This document shows, piece by piece, positions 45,901 to 59,640 of a stretch of DNA of 64,000 nt; position 1 is the stretch's first letter, and every line of letters starts with the position of its first letter. Origin of the DNA: Apostichopus japonicus (taxonomy: Eukaryota; Echinodermata; Holothuroidea; Aspidochirotida; Stichopodidae); the NCBI RefSeq assembly GCF_037975245.1, contig NC_092576.1, positions 44,323,111-44,387,110 of the forward strand, written 5' to 3'. The position numbers and the translations under genes are program-made. The notes beneath the pieces were generated by a model that saw nothing but the letters and a program-made list of their open reading frames with translations, made no database searches and was not told the origin of the DNA.

Positions 45901-48900
45901 GGGAAAGGGGAGGGAGGTGGGGTTAGTGCGACCGTGTGAGTAGTTCGAAGTTTTTCAGCCCTTTTTTTGCGCTTTTATATGTGCCCCTCACAGTCTGATG
46001 ATATAATAAATAATATTAAACTTATCATAGATTATATTATTGATTATTTTCATTTATCATCAAATTTTATTACATATCATATGTTTTGTCCCCGGAGAAA
46101 TTACTCTACCACTCAATCCACGTCACTGTTAACATAATGCTGTACTACGAATACATGGTTGTATTTCTCCTTAAGGGAAAATTGGCTTATTTCGACGTTA
46201 AGGAGAAATACAAGAAACCTGTATCTAATTAGAAATGCAAATTCTGGCTGTTACATTAACATGGCTTTTGTAGTAAACAGTCTATGTAGCCTTCAAGCAG
46301 ATGACTATACTCAGATGCTTACTTGCTAAACCAGAGTGATTAATAAGTTTGTGAAGTGATGGCCAGTGGTACAAATGTATCGAGAAAAAAAGTTGATGGG
46401 GACTTTAAAAGGCGGTCCCGGGAGCAGGAATGGGAGAGAATTCACACCCCTGCCTCTTTACCCTCTGAACAATTATCGAAAATAGAAGGATTGAAGTAAG
46501 CCGGTGTTCATCCATGATCTAGCACGGATAGGTTCTCAAATAAGCTACTGTAAAGCTTCCTGATCCTTGGGTAACTAAACTAAACTAATAATTAGCCAGA
46601 GTGAATACTGTTATGCTCGAAAACTAATAGGGTATTAAAGTGGTCGCAACCCCCGCCCCTACCCACAACGCCCCTGGTAGCTTTCGTTTACATAATTCTG
46701 TAAACGAGACGCTTGAACGTTTCTGAACAGATGGTTGGGCTAGAGTTATTCACGAAAGAGGGAAAGGGGGAGGGAGGTGGGGTTAATGCGACCGTGTGAG
46801 TAGTTCGAAGTTTTTCAGCCCTTTCTTTGCACTTTTATATGTGCCCCTCACAGTCTGATGATATAATAAATAATATTAAACTTATCATAGATTATATTAT
46901 TGATTATTTTCATTTATCATCAAAGTTTATTACATATCAAATGTTTTGTCCCCGGAGAAATTACTCTACCACTCAATCCTCCCCACCGTTACCATAATGC
47001 TGTACTACGAATACATGTTTGTATTTCTCCTGAAGGGAAAATTTGCTTATTTCAACGTTAAGGAGAAATACAAGAAACCTGTATCGCATTAGAAATGCAA
47101 ATTCTGGCTGTTACATTAACATGGCTTTTGTAGTAAACAGTCTATGTAGCCTTCAAGCAGATGACTATACTCAGATGCTTACTTGCTAAACCAGAGTGAT
47201 TAATAAGATTGTGAAGTGATGGCCAGCGGTACAAATGTATCGAGAAAAAAAGTTGATGGGGACTTTAAAAGCCGGTCCCAGGAGCAGGAATGGGAGAGAA
47301 TTCACATCCCTGCCTCTTTACCCTCTGAACAATTATCGAAAACAGAAGGCTTGAAGTAAGCCGGTGTTCATCCATGATCTAGCACGGATAGGTTCTCAAA
47401 TAAGCTACTGTAAAGCTTCCTGATCCTTGGGTAACTAAACTAAACTAATAATTAGCCAGAGTGAATACTGTTTTGCTCGAAAACTAATAGGGTATTAAAG
47501 TGGTCGCAACCCCCGCCCCTACCCACAACGCCCCTGGTATCTTTCGTTTACCTAATTCCGTAAACGAGACGCTTCAACGTTTCTGAACAGATGGTTGGGC
47601 TAGAGTTACCCACGAAAGAGGGAAAGGGTAGGGAGGTGGGGTTAGTGCGACCGTGTTAGTAGTTCGAAGTTTTTCAGCCCTTTTTTTGCGCTTTTATATG
47701 TGCCCCTCACAGTCTGATGATATTATAAATAATATTAAACTTATCATAGATAATATTATTGATTATTTTCATTTATCATCAAATTTTATTACATATCATA
47801 TGTTTTGTCCCCGGAGAAATTACTCTACCACTCAATCCTCCCCACTGTTACCATAATGCTGTACTACGAATACATGTTTGTATTTCTCCTTAAGGGAAAA
47901 TTTGCTTATTTCGACGTTAAGGAGAAATACAAGAAACTTGTATCTAATTAGAAATGCAAATTTTGACTGTTACATTAACATATAGATTTTGTAGTAAATA
48001 GTCTATGTAGCCTTCAAGCAGATAGCTATACTCAGTTGCTTACTTGCTTAACCCGTGTGAATTTAAGATTGTGAAGTGAGGGCCAGTGGTACCAAAGTAT
48101 CGAGAAAAAAAGTTGATGGGGACTTTAAAAGGCGTTCTCGGGAGCAGGCATGGGAGAAAATTCACACCCCTGCCTCTTTTCCCTCTGAACAATTATCGAA
48201 AACAGAAGGCTTGAAGTAAGCCGGTGTTCATCCATGATCTAGCACGGATAGGTTCTCAAATAAGCTACTGTAAAGCTTCCTGATCCTTGGGTAACTAAAC
48301 TAAACTAATAATTAGTCAGAGTGAATACTGTTTTGCTCGAAAACTAATAGGGTATCAATGTGGTCGCAATCCACGCCCCTACCCACAACGCCCCTGGTAG
48401 CTTTCGTTTACCTTATTTCGTATACGCGACGCTTGAACTTTTTAGAACAGATGGTTGGGCTAGAGTGTTGGCCATGAAAGAGGGGAAGGGGGAAGGGCGG
48501 AGGGGTAAGTACGACCGTGTGAGTAGTTCGAAGTTTTTTAGCCCTTTTATTGCGCTTTTAAATGTGCCCCTCACAGTCCTGATGATATAATAAATAATAT
48601 TAAACTTATCATAGTTTATATTATTGATTATTTTCATTTATCATCAAATTTTATTACACATCATATGTTTTGTCTCCGGAGAAATAACTCTACCCCTCAA
48701 TCCTCCCCACCCTAACCATATTTCTGTACTACGAATACATGTTTTTATTTCTCCTTAAGGGAAAATTTGCTTATTTCGACGTTAAGGAGAAATACAAGAA
48801 ACCTGTATCTAATTAGAAATGCAAATTCTGGCTGTTACATTAACATGGCTTTTGTAGTAAATAGTCTATGTATCCTTCAAGCAGATGACTACACTCAAAT

Positions 48901-49660
48901 GCTTACTTGTTTAACCAGAGTGATTAATAAGATTGTGAAGTGAGGGCCAGTGGTAGAAATGTATCGAAAAAACTGATGAGGACTTTAAAAGGCGTTTCCG
49001 GGAGCAGGAATGGGAGAGAATTCACATCACTGCCTCTTCAAGTTACCCTCTGAACAATTATCGAAAACAGAAGGCTTGAAGTAAGCCGGTGTTCATCCAT
49101 GATTTAACACGGATAGGTTCTCAAATAAGCTACTGTAAAGCTTCCTGATCCTTGGGTAACTAAACTAAACTAAACTAATAATTAGCCAGAGTGAATACTG
49201 TTATGCTCGAAAACTAATAGGGTATTAAAGTGGTCGCAACCCCCGCCTCTTCCCACAACGCCCCCGGTAGCTCTCTTTACCTAATTCCGTAAACGAGACG
49301 CTTGAACGTTTCTGAACAGATGGTTGGGCTAGAGTTACCCATGAAAGAGGGAAAGGGGGAGGGGTTTGGCGTAAGTGCGACCGTGTAGGTAGTTCGAAGT
49401 TTTTCAGCCCTTTTATTGCGCTTTTATATGAACCCCTCACATGCCTGATGTTATAGTAAATAATATTAAACTTATCATAGTTTATATTATTGATTATTTT
49501 TATTTTATCATCAAAGTTTATTACATATCATATGTTTTGTCCCCGGAGAAATTACTCTACCACTCAATCCTCCCACCGTACCCATAATTCTGTACTACGA
49601 ATACATGTTTGTATTTCTCCTGAAGGGATAATTTGCTTATTTCAACGTTAAGGAGAAATA
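36988..49660 (+). repeat. Satellite array, ~860-bp monomer, about 14-15 copies
   Basis: The landmark ttgaagtaagccggtgttca recurs near 37085, 37833, 38708, 39575, 40428, 41289, 42153, 43011, 43913, 44770, 45628, 46487, 47348, 48206 and 49075. Most spacings are 853-875. The first is short (748, lacking the cccgggagcaggaatgg block) and one is long (~900, with a ~43-bp internal duplication near 43511-43560). Each typical monomer contains an inverted repeat TTGTATTTCTCCTTAA...TTAAGGAGAAATACAA, a purine run with four G-tracts (ggg, ggggg, ggg, gggg) and a cccggg site. Open frames of 60-76 codons recurring in several monomers follow sequence identity and are broken in other copies. Confidence 0.97.
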
Positions 49661-49765
49661 CAAGAAACTGTTAAGGAGAAATACAAACAACTGTTAAGGA
49701 GAAATACAAAAAAACTGTTAAGGAGAAATACAAAAAACTGTTAAGGAGAAATACAAACTTTTCCC
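49655..49765 (+). repeat. Short tandem of one satellite hairpin arm, ~24-bp unit, 5 copies
   Basis: The right arm of the monomer hairpin (gttaaggagaaatacaa) is repeated five times with actg linkers and varying A-runs exactly where the 860-bp array ends. Confidence 0.95.
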
Positions 49766-50215
<450 letters not shown>

Positions 50216-50289
50216 AGCGCAGTTCATCTGGGCTACCACGCTTTTTGCACGATCAATTTTTTTCTAACTAGTCAAGTGTATACCTGGAC

Positions 50290-50560
50290 CAAGGGCGGCG
50301 GAACCGGGGGGGCACAGGGGGCACGTGCCCCCCACTTTTCCTCAGGTTAAAAATGTGCCTTTTTGCCTACATAAAAATTGAGGTGCTTCAAGTTAGCAAG
50401 AGGCCAGGACCCCAGAATGAACACTCGGGAAGGGCCGTTTCCGGCCATCTGAGGGGTTTGTAAAACCAACAATTTTCTAGTACGCTCCGCGCCAACTGAT
50501 GGTGGCGCTCCGCTCAGATAGTCGTGCGTACAACTTTGCAAATCCTGGCTAAGCCCATGA
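50290..50560 (-). mobile_element. Copy of a small dispersed element with a GC-rich hairpin core
   Basis: The core tacgctccgcgccaactgat...ggcgctccgc (50481-50520) is the complement of the core at 58632-58673. The accompanying gggccgtttccggccatctg lies beside it as in the other copies. A poly-G/poly-C edge near 50305-50335 marks one end. Confidence 0.65.
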
Positions 50561-51044
50561 CTTTTAATGAATTTCTGTGGGTCAAACTCAAAGCTATTTC
50601 GAATGGAAAAATTTTTGTTAAGATATCAACAAGAAAAAAACTCTAAATCGGAAGATTCCTACATTAGCCCTTGACCTGGACATCCCCGACATGAATGTAT
50701 ATAAGAAACATTTTCTTATTCATGGATGGTAGGGGGGGGGGCACAAACCTAGAAGTACAGGTTTATCATATTCTTTGTTATATTTTATACTTTTTTGTGA
50801 GACAAATTGCAGTCTCACCCGACACAGCGACATTATCCCGTGTCGTTGAACAATGTATGTTTTTCTGGAGGTAGCTGAGTACTGTGTTAAAATAATAAAT
50901 AAGGTAACTAAATAGGAGCTTAAAAAATATATATACTGTCCCATTTTTCCCCTTCAAAGTGATGTTACCATTTTTTCTTCTTCTAATTTACCAAATTTTT
51001 GGGGAAGTGTAAATGTCTAAAACGTGAGATTATAAAATAAAGAA

Positions 51045-51240
51045 TGTTTAGATGCAACTTGCAAGGCCTCAGAAGTGCCGTTTCCGGCAATCTGAGAGGC
51101 ATTGTTTGCCAAAAATTTTCTTGTACGCTACGCGCCAACCGATGGTGGCGCTCCGCTTAGATAGTGTCACGGGAACTTTCGGGCACAAAAAGTTCTGCCC
51201 CCCCCCCAAAAAAACTGAAATGGTCCTGTACGCCTATGAC
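51045..51240 (-). mobile_element. Copy of the GC-rich hairpin element
   Basis: Core at 51123-51164 (gtacgctacgcgccaaccga, then tggtggcgctccgcttagat), with gtgccgtttccggcaatctg upstream and a poly-C then cctgtacgcctatgac edge on the right. Confidence 0.65.
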
Positions 51241-51693
51241 TATAATCGAGTATCCTAATCTTATTGCTGTATCTTTGCATGCAGTGCAACTTTCAAGAAA
51301 TTAGTTTAAGGACTTGAAAAAAACACTTATACACCATCAACAATAAAACAGTTTTCTTAGGACGTTATCGACGAGTGAAACTAAAAGCACGATTAGGTTG
51401 ATTTTGCTCCTATTGCTTTAATCCGACTTAATATTTTTTCATTTTTATTCATATGTGCTTGAAGAGAATTGTTTGAATTATAAATTAGTTGTTTGAGTAA
51501 TGATAGAAACACGGGGCTACAACCAGGGTCAGAAGGAAGTAACTTGGATCGGAATTCTGCAGTAGAATCAAGAGGAGGGATCTTGAAGTCATCTTGTATA
51601 AAACATGTTATATTCCATACGGACTATAACCCCCTTAAACCGCCACCCACCCACCCACACTCAATCAATCCCTATAATGACAAACTCCATTTA
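51241..51693. other. Gene-free stretch
   Basis: AT-rich, with a small cacccaccc tract near 51640-51660. Nothing recognised. Confidence 0.4.
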
Positions 51694-51826
51694 CTAATTA
51701 ACGCTTATAATGCTGACAGCAATCAAGTACATTTATCCGACAAATGTAATCGCTATATTGATATTAACAATTAATGTGAATAAAAATATGAGGAGGAATT
51801 GATTTATCAGCAATTGCTGCCATAAA
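51694..51826 (+). repeat. Dispersed repeat, partner of 481-612
   Basis: It shares aatgctgacagcaatcaagt, attaatgtgaat and ttatcagcaattgctgccat with 481-612. No minisatellite follows this copy. Confidence 0.6.
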
Positions 51827-54800
51827 CGGTGAATTATCTCTTACCTGCCATCGACCGGTCTGCAAATTCAAACGACGACTAGCCTTGCTAAAATTCCAAA
51901 CTGTATGAATAAAACAAAGAGACTAATATAAAATATCAGTGCATACTTATTCTTTATTAGTCTAGATTGAAATCATAAACAATCAATTAACCTGATTTAT
52001 GTTGGCCCTCGATGATAACTTCACATCAGCTGAGTAATCGATCTAGTTGATTCCTTAAGTTTGATCTTATTAGTTTACTATCATTCAGTGTACAATCCTT
52101 ATATTTCAGTAAGATTACTGATCAGTTAAGAAACCTAATCATGATAGTCGACTATCCGATGCTCAGATCAAGAATAATAATCCATGAGACGATGAACTAA
52201 TCAGAGAACACTCGACATGAGTGACGTCATCTCACATCATGAAAGTTACTACTTTACATATTGAAAATATACAAAAGTATTTAGAATTACTTTATTGAAT
52301 TAAAGTATGGAGCTACAAGACTAGACAAATCATCGTCATAATCACGTGATCACATTCCCGATGTTCTGAGAGTATATCAGTTGTGTAAAATAAGGTTTAT
52401 AATTTCATGCTTTCAGGCACTTACTTAGGAATTTTTGTTTTCAATTGTATTAAGACTGCTTACATCAATATCTCTACTTGTACTTTATGGAGGAGGAAGG
52501 TATGTCTAATCTAGCTTCGTGTTATCATGACTTGACATACACAATTATAACATTGAACGATAACACTGTCCAAACTTCTAAGAAGTTCAAAGAAACCTCT
52601 GCTACAGTATGTTATCGACAGAAATGTTGAGGGAGACAAACAATCCTTACATGTGAACAAATATGAATGAGGATATTATATCAATATAAATTATGTTTCA
52701 AATCGTGGTTTGTCTTGTAGATCATCAATAAGGCAGTGACAAAACTACAACACGAACTGAACAGAGATATCAGCAGCAATTTTGTAAACCATTAAAATAC
52801 TTGTTGAATTGAAATAGAACAGACCATTGTAACATCCCTTTGTTTCTGTTTGTTTACATTTTCAGATTCGGGAATTTAAATGAGAGCAGAGTTTATTGCA
52901 GCATATATTATAAAGATAACATAATTGCAGTACGCACTCTTTTAATAACCGGCCGTTTTACCGGTCCAGAACTACCCACCTGCTATAACTAACTACACGT
53001 CCCTAGTTTTACGGTTATGATTCAGTTACAATACTGGTAACTGGTTTACTTAATAACGGTATGACAAATGCACATTTCCACTTAAATCAAGAAACACGTA
53101 TACATTTTGAATAACCACGTGAGTTCCTTTTTTCATCAGAGACTAGGTGCATCCATGGCAGTTTACTTGATCCAAGCGAAAGGATGAAATATTTCCCTTC
53201 AGCATTACTTTCATTTAATGAGTAAGAACATTCCTCAAACACAACGTATATAACATTACAGTATGACGAACCTGTACAGCAGCTCCTTAGTCAAATACCC
53301 CCCTCCCAACCCCCCCCCCCCCCGACAAAAAGAATAAAAGAAGACCATAACGACCAACGAAAAAACAACACTTAAGCAAGAAGCGCGGCGTGAATTGATA
53401 CCTCCCTCCTGCACCCGATCACTCGCCTGTATCCGTTTCTGCTTAGTAATGCATTTGTTTGTTTTAACTAACTTAGACGAATACAATGAATTCTATAACG
53501 TCTAAAAATTCTTGTAGACGTCTACACAAGAAGGTGGAACATAGAGTTGAAAACATTCAATTTAAAATTATTACTAAACCTTTCTTGTATACGTTGACAG
53601 ATAAATATTACTACTTTAAATTATTTCTACTCTGAATCCCTTTCTTAACTACTACTTGCAAGATCATTGAAGAAACACAGTAAGCTGCCTTACTCGAAAA
53701 TATTTAATCTTTCGTTATGATATTTTAGCATCTTAGCGAAAATCAAAGAAACCTATCAAGTTAAAACTTCAACAGATAACACGCGTCAAATGGAGTTAAT
53801 TATACATCGTTACCTCATCAAGTAATACCGATGTAAAACTGTACCGAATCGATAAAAAGTATGTATTTTGATGGCTTGAAAATGAAACTAATACTCATCA
53901 GATAATAAATCAAGCCTATTTTATGCACATTTTGCTCTGCATGCAGACTTACAGGCCAAAATGTAAATTAGATATTTTATTTTGAAAGTTTAATGTTATC
54001 AAATGGTGTGATGCCAAGTCCCCGGTAGCTGCAGAAGTAAAAAAAATGTCAGGTAGAAGCTTAACCTTAATATTGTACAGAACGTGCGTCAGAGCCCAAG
54101 CGGGTTGAGAGGCTAAAGTCCGGAAAACAACGGGGGGAGGGGGGTCAACGCCTATAGAAGCTGCTACGTTTTATTAGCGATAATATGGTCCAAATCTGGC
54201 GAAATGCAGATTTAAAGGAGTAACAGACAGACCGATTTTTTATCTTTTCTTCGTTATTGTATTCTAACTCTTACTTTCTTAAGTGTTCGACCACGCTGAA
54301 TTTTTCTCCAATTTGTTGACCGAATTGGCATCAATATGAGACCGAGTTTTGAATTTATCTGGGGCGTGGTGTGACACCCCACACCCCCGTTTGTATGTCT
54401 ATGAGTTTACTTTCTCAATGTATAATAGTGCAATTCAATTTCCTGTTTACAAATACAGCGTTAGTGTAAACAACGATCACTTTCAGTATCATATTAGTCT
54501 CACTAGGCGTTGACTCTTAACTTTGCGATTTACAAAAGATGTTCATATCATAAGGAAAATCTGTATTTAAATTAATATGGATAATTTAACTTAGTTTCTG
54601 CTTGGTTGCTGTGATTACTATGGGAAACAAACGAAATAGGGGCTCGTTCTGGAACAGTCAAAAACTGACACATCACTTGTATACATACGTGTTTAATTTC
54701 CCCTATAGAAGTGTAAACATGAATTAAATATTGTTTAAATTCTCATTTGTTTTTCATGCTTTCCTTAATATCATTACCGATTTATTATTTATATTAGTAT

Positions 54801-55050
54801 TTTTTTTTCAAAGCAAATCATGCATTAATGTTAATGTTCGTTTATATTTTGCAAGCGCCGACTAAAGGGGGGATGGTGTCCCCCCCCCCCTGAGTGACAT
54901 CAGTTCCATTGTTGTAGTACGAATAATTAACATATACCGTTGTGTAAGTATCTGAACTTAGGACTGTGTCAAGCATTGTGTTGATTTCGTTTGCTTGAAC
55001 AATAATTAAGTTAAGTAAGTTAGACTTCGCGGATTTATTCTGCAATTCAG
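51827..55050. other. Gene-free, mostly single-copy-looking stretch
   Basis: AT-rich. Contains poly-C runs near 53311-53324 and 54880-54890. Minus-strand frames at 53256-53486 and 54842-55174 run through these homopolymers and have no domain. No splice-bounded exon was convincing. Confidence 0.4.
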
Positions 55051-58000
55051 ATTGAAAGAATAGTTGCTGCGGAGGTGTGTTAGTGTTGGTATGTGTGTGT
55101 TCGCGGGGGGGGGGGGGGAGGGGGTGGAAACTCCGAATAGTGGAACATGTACTTTTATTGAAAGGGCAAAGCACAACATTACTTCAAAGCCCTACAAAAC
55201 CTCTAACAATCTTTGTTGCCCAAAGTGTATGATACCACTACATTTGGTAACGAGATTTAAAGCATTGACTTGATGTGATGGCTACTCGCAAAAACATATT
55301 ATAGGGCAGTGATCTCAAAACTCGAAATGAAAGGAATATGACTTATCTCTTAAATCAACCAAGCTTAGCAATATTAAGTGTTGTTATATTTCTATTATTC
55401 GGTTCGTTGTGTACCATCACAAGACTCTGTATTGGTTTCTCCGTCATACACTAATGTAGTCATGTGTTGCTGAATCATTACTCTCTTGTTTGTGAATCAA
55501 CAACAATCTACAAGTCAACAGACGTTCACATAGTTGGTAAAACCGTTAAATAAATGTAAGAAACTGACTATCATGACATCGTTGTGACCATACCTTTCAC
55601 GTTTCTTGCTCTCAGGGATAATGGAATGGATCCAACCGGAATAGTGTCTGGCAGATCGTAGAGGTGAAACCTATGGAGAGAAGTAGAGTAATCTACGTGT
55701 TAGATTAGATGACGTAGAGGAATGTCCTGCTAGTCAGGTTTATTGTTGACCAAATCAATGAAGATAAACAAAGTAAACAACACATAACAAGGAAGAAAAT
55801 CAGATATGATTGGAATGAATTATAATTATAAGTCTGTGTTTCAAAGATTCCACGGAAAATAAATGATGATAGTTTGAACTACTCTATGAGCAATGTGATT
55901 GATAGTACTTGTGAAATGTATAGCAGTCCACATTATCATAGTTGGCTCATTCGTTTATATGTTTAACTTCAAAATTTATTTAAAGTTGTTTGGATATGTA
56001 TAAATACAACATTGAACACCACAGACGTAGTTATATAGGTTATTAGTAACAACCGTACGCTCGGATCACGTGATTTATATCGTATGTTATTTTCGGTAAA
56101 TGTATTGATTTTATAGTTCGTCTTCGTGAATCTGTCTCACTTTAAATGAAAACTAAAATGTCTCAGATTGTTAGAGTTCAATTGTAAAATATGAAATAAA
56201 GAATTAATGAAACTTAACGGTGAAATATTGTTTTTTAATCTCAAAATAGTTTAAGATGCTACAAACTACGTTTTTTTCAGAAAAAACCTGCAAAAAGTTG
56301 CACTGAAACAGAGAAAGAATAGAAGAGAGAATAGTAGGAGGGTCGAGGACATAGCAACATTGTTACTAGGCGCAACAACTGGTCCTCTTGGGTTATTTCA
56401 GTAAAAAGGTAAACACAAAATAATAATAATAATAATGATAATTGTTATTACTATTATTATACTTATTATTAATACCCTTTTCAGGGTCATTATACTAGTG
56501 ACAGAGCATCTGCCCAATCAACACCCCACCCTCCCCCTATACCCTCACCCACCCTTCTTTCACGGCTCTCCGTCGCCCCTGACACGGTAAATGGATGGTT
56601 TCATCGCAAACATTTGCAGTGAAGTCTACACTCAGTAGTTATACTGGTAAACTGACCTTCAAGTAAATAGACTAAAGATATATTGATCGTGGTGTGACAT
56701 GTGGGGAGTTTATACACCGTTTTACCTCCTTTTCAACATTCCGCTTTTTTCATATCTTTCTTATATTACTATTTTCAGACAAAAAGCATTAAAAATCGAC
56801 CACACACAGATCTTGCATAGGGCCGATATGAATTTACCGAGCTAGTGGTAGGGGTAGAGGGAGGGTGTGAAACCTTGAACCTTTGTGGTAGCATATGATT
56901 ATTCATTATGATTGCTATGAGTTTGGTGAAATACATCAGTGTTGTTAAAGTAGAAATTCTTTATTATTCCAACCTCCCCTTCCAATATTGCGACTCATCA
57001 AGCCAAGCAGTATTTCAGTCTGTCTCAACTAACTCAATGCCGATACCTTAATAATGAAACCAATCTGTGTTCTGTGAATATACTATTTGACAGCCCTGCT
57101 AACATGTTGTTTACTTCAAAACATAAGAGGAGCATGTGCATATACCATTGCATTGTCTCTAAGATTCCTTACTACGGCAAGTTGAGTTTGGCGAGCAAGA
57201 AATGAAATTATCTGGATTAACCGGTAACAGATAATGAATCATATTCAATTAATATCTTCAAGTCTAGCTCATTATCGTCTCAACATTATATATGTATTGC
57301 CTAGATCTGTGTAAAACCAATACTCCGACCAACGGAAAGGAACTATATATGTTACCTATACGTACCTCTAATCTAATAAGCATAATATATTGACCGAACT
57401 GTTGCTATTTCTGTTTTCATGTAAATATTTTTCTTTACACTCGTTTGTTTTCTGTATCTTTTTATTGACTGGTGAAAAGAGGCTCTTTGGAATCTTTCAT
57501 TAATCTTTTAAACAATGTAATGGATATAGCGGACATAACAACGTAATGTACATGTAGGCTATATAATGTAAATATTGATGAACTTTAAATAGTTTATATT
57601 GTATCGAACAACCCGTTCTTGTGTAAACCTCTCCGCTGTTACAGCATTGAACATTATTAGGCCCGGAAAAAGACGGCAAAACGGGAAGCTCATTGAAGGG
57701 AAATCTTGATAACTCGCGGGAAATCTCACACGCAGGAGAAAAAAAAATAAGGTGGGAACAAGGTTAGAGAAAGAGCCAAAGAGGAAATAAAATTTAAAAA
57801 AGACGATACATAAAAAAGCAGAAAAACTTACTAGTGTCTGGGACCAAAACTAGACGGGGGGCGAAGGGCGATTCGCCCTACGAAGTTGAAAAATCGGCCC
57901 AGAAAAGAAATCACGAGCGCTAAATAAAAATGCAAATACCACTAGAATCTCCCTCCACATGTACTGCTCAGTACAGTTAACGGGCGCCGCACATTTGGAA

Positions 58001-58560
58001 GATGACATAATACTGTGAAATAAATCACTGAAAAAAAAAACTCTTGACTACCAATCCTTTTGCTATAATATAACAGCTTGGTTTGTACGTTCGCTCAGAC
58101 ACCACCTAGCTAGCTAAAAAAATATCGATTCGTCGCGTGATTATTTTCGCGCACCCGTGTATTTGTATTTTTTTTCTCCCAGCTAGGTGTTATGTATCAC
58201 GGTACTGTGGAAACAGTGAGCTAATTATATTGACAGCTCCTGCGATGTTTTCCTAGTATACCTAAAAGGCAGGAGGGAAAAGTTTTGCGTCGTAGTAACG
58301 ACCATGCATTATGTCTAGTTACAAACCATCGCGTAATGTCCGACTACTTTTTAATAGGAAAGTCGGGAAACTATTATCTTAACACACTGTAGCATACGCA
58401 AACTGGAGCCTATACCGCAACTTTCTCAGGATTTTCAAAAAGTTCCCAACATTATTGCAACGATATTTTCATTAGTTTCCCATGATTTTCAATATATTAG
58501 TATCATTAGAGTAGTGTAGTGCTGTAGCTGCTGAATATTATTCCAGATTAAAACTGACCA
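55051..58560. other. Gene-free, mostly single-copy-looking stretch
   Basis: AT-rich. A poly-G run lies at 55105-55120 and an imperfect (taa)n/(tta)n pair, which could fold back, at about 56420-56470. No gene, tRNA or satellite recognised. Confidence 0.4.
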
Positions 58561-58585
58561 TTGTGTACATTTTATGAACAGTACG

Positions 58586-59335
58586 CAGGGGCGTATCCAG
58601 GATTTTCTAACCCGGGGGGGGGGGCGAATTACTATCTAAGCGGAGCGCCACCATCGGTTGGCGCGGAGCGTACAAGAAATTTTCTGGTTTTGATACCCCC
58701 CAGATGACCGGAAATGGCACTTCTCGGGCTTGAAATGACCAACCAGATGTACACTTTTGCCTGAGAACCAAGTATTTCCCAATAGTTTATATTCATAAAT
58801 ATCCTTATTGAAGATTGTCACCAGGCACACATCATGTTCGACCTCATCGCATCTCCTGTGGATCATTTGCTTTTTGTAGGTGATTCTACGTCGCGGCTAC
58901 AATACCCCGTCAGCCCCACTTTTCAAGGTTTTAAGCCCATTATTTGTTCAGAATTTGAAAATTCACAATTCTTGTGAATAAATTCACTTCAAAACATACC
59001 CATAATGTTGCACAAAGTTTCATCTATGGACAACCAATATAGAAAAACCTCCTTCAACCCCTAACAGACCGGTCAAAATTGCACGAGTGGAGGGTAGTAT
59101 TATGAAGAATGGTGGTCAGGGAACTTTCGAAAATTCAGACACAGTTAATTTATTGGTGTATAAATATTAAAACCTCTTCTAAGGGCTACTATAAAACTTC
59201 GTTGAAGAAATTAAAATACCAGATATTTCCGAAACCGAACACTACACACATCTACAGTTTGGAGGCTGTTCATCATTTTCATGCTAATTGATACGATGTG
59301 ATATCTGCTGTTTGCTTTAAAAATTCGAATAATTG
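58586..59335 (+). mobile_element. Dispersed composite element, copy A
   Basis: It begins ggggcgtatccaggattttc, runs through a poly-G tract and the GC-rich hairpin core (58632-58673), then ccagatgaccggaaatggca, and a long tail ending acactacacacatctacagt...atctgctgtttgctttaaaa. The whole segment is paralogous to 60130-60714 plus 61155-61255. Relative to copy B it has about 80 extra bases near 58830-58930. Confidence 0.75.
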
Positions 59336-59384
59336 AAATGAGGCTGAAATAAATAACTATTATCTGTTTATTATGCAATGCTCC

Positions 59385-59640
59385 ACCAGTGGCGTAGCGA
59401 TGAGCCTGGGGGTGGGCTCCTGGCCCAAAGGGGCCCCCTATCAGGAGGTTCAAGCAAGGGGCGTCCGCAGAAATGTTTACAAGGTTACACACTACTTGAT
59501 ACTATCTAAGCGGAGCGCAGCCATCGGTTGGCGCGGAGCGTACCATGATTTTTTTTTTGCAAAAAAAATACACCTAGATCGTCGGAAAAGACATTTCCCG
59601 TTCAAGTCGCATTTACATCGGTTATTTTGAGTTCTCATGT
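59385..59640 (+). mobile_element. GC-rich hairpin element, diverged copy
   Basis: The edge gtggcgtagcgatgagcctg, then the core at 59502-59543 (ctatctaagcggagcgcag, then ccatcggttggcgcggagcg) and the diverged ctagatcgtcggaaaagac flank. Confidence 0.6.

Noticed and set aside
37236-48590. Recurrent 66- and 76-codon frames in satellite monomers
   Set aside because: They lack ATG starts in most copies (TTG or GTG), are broken in sister monomers and simply follow DNA identity among copies.
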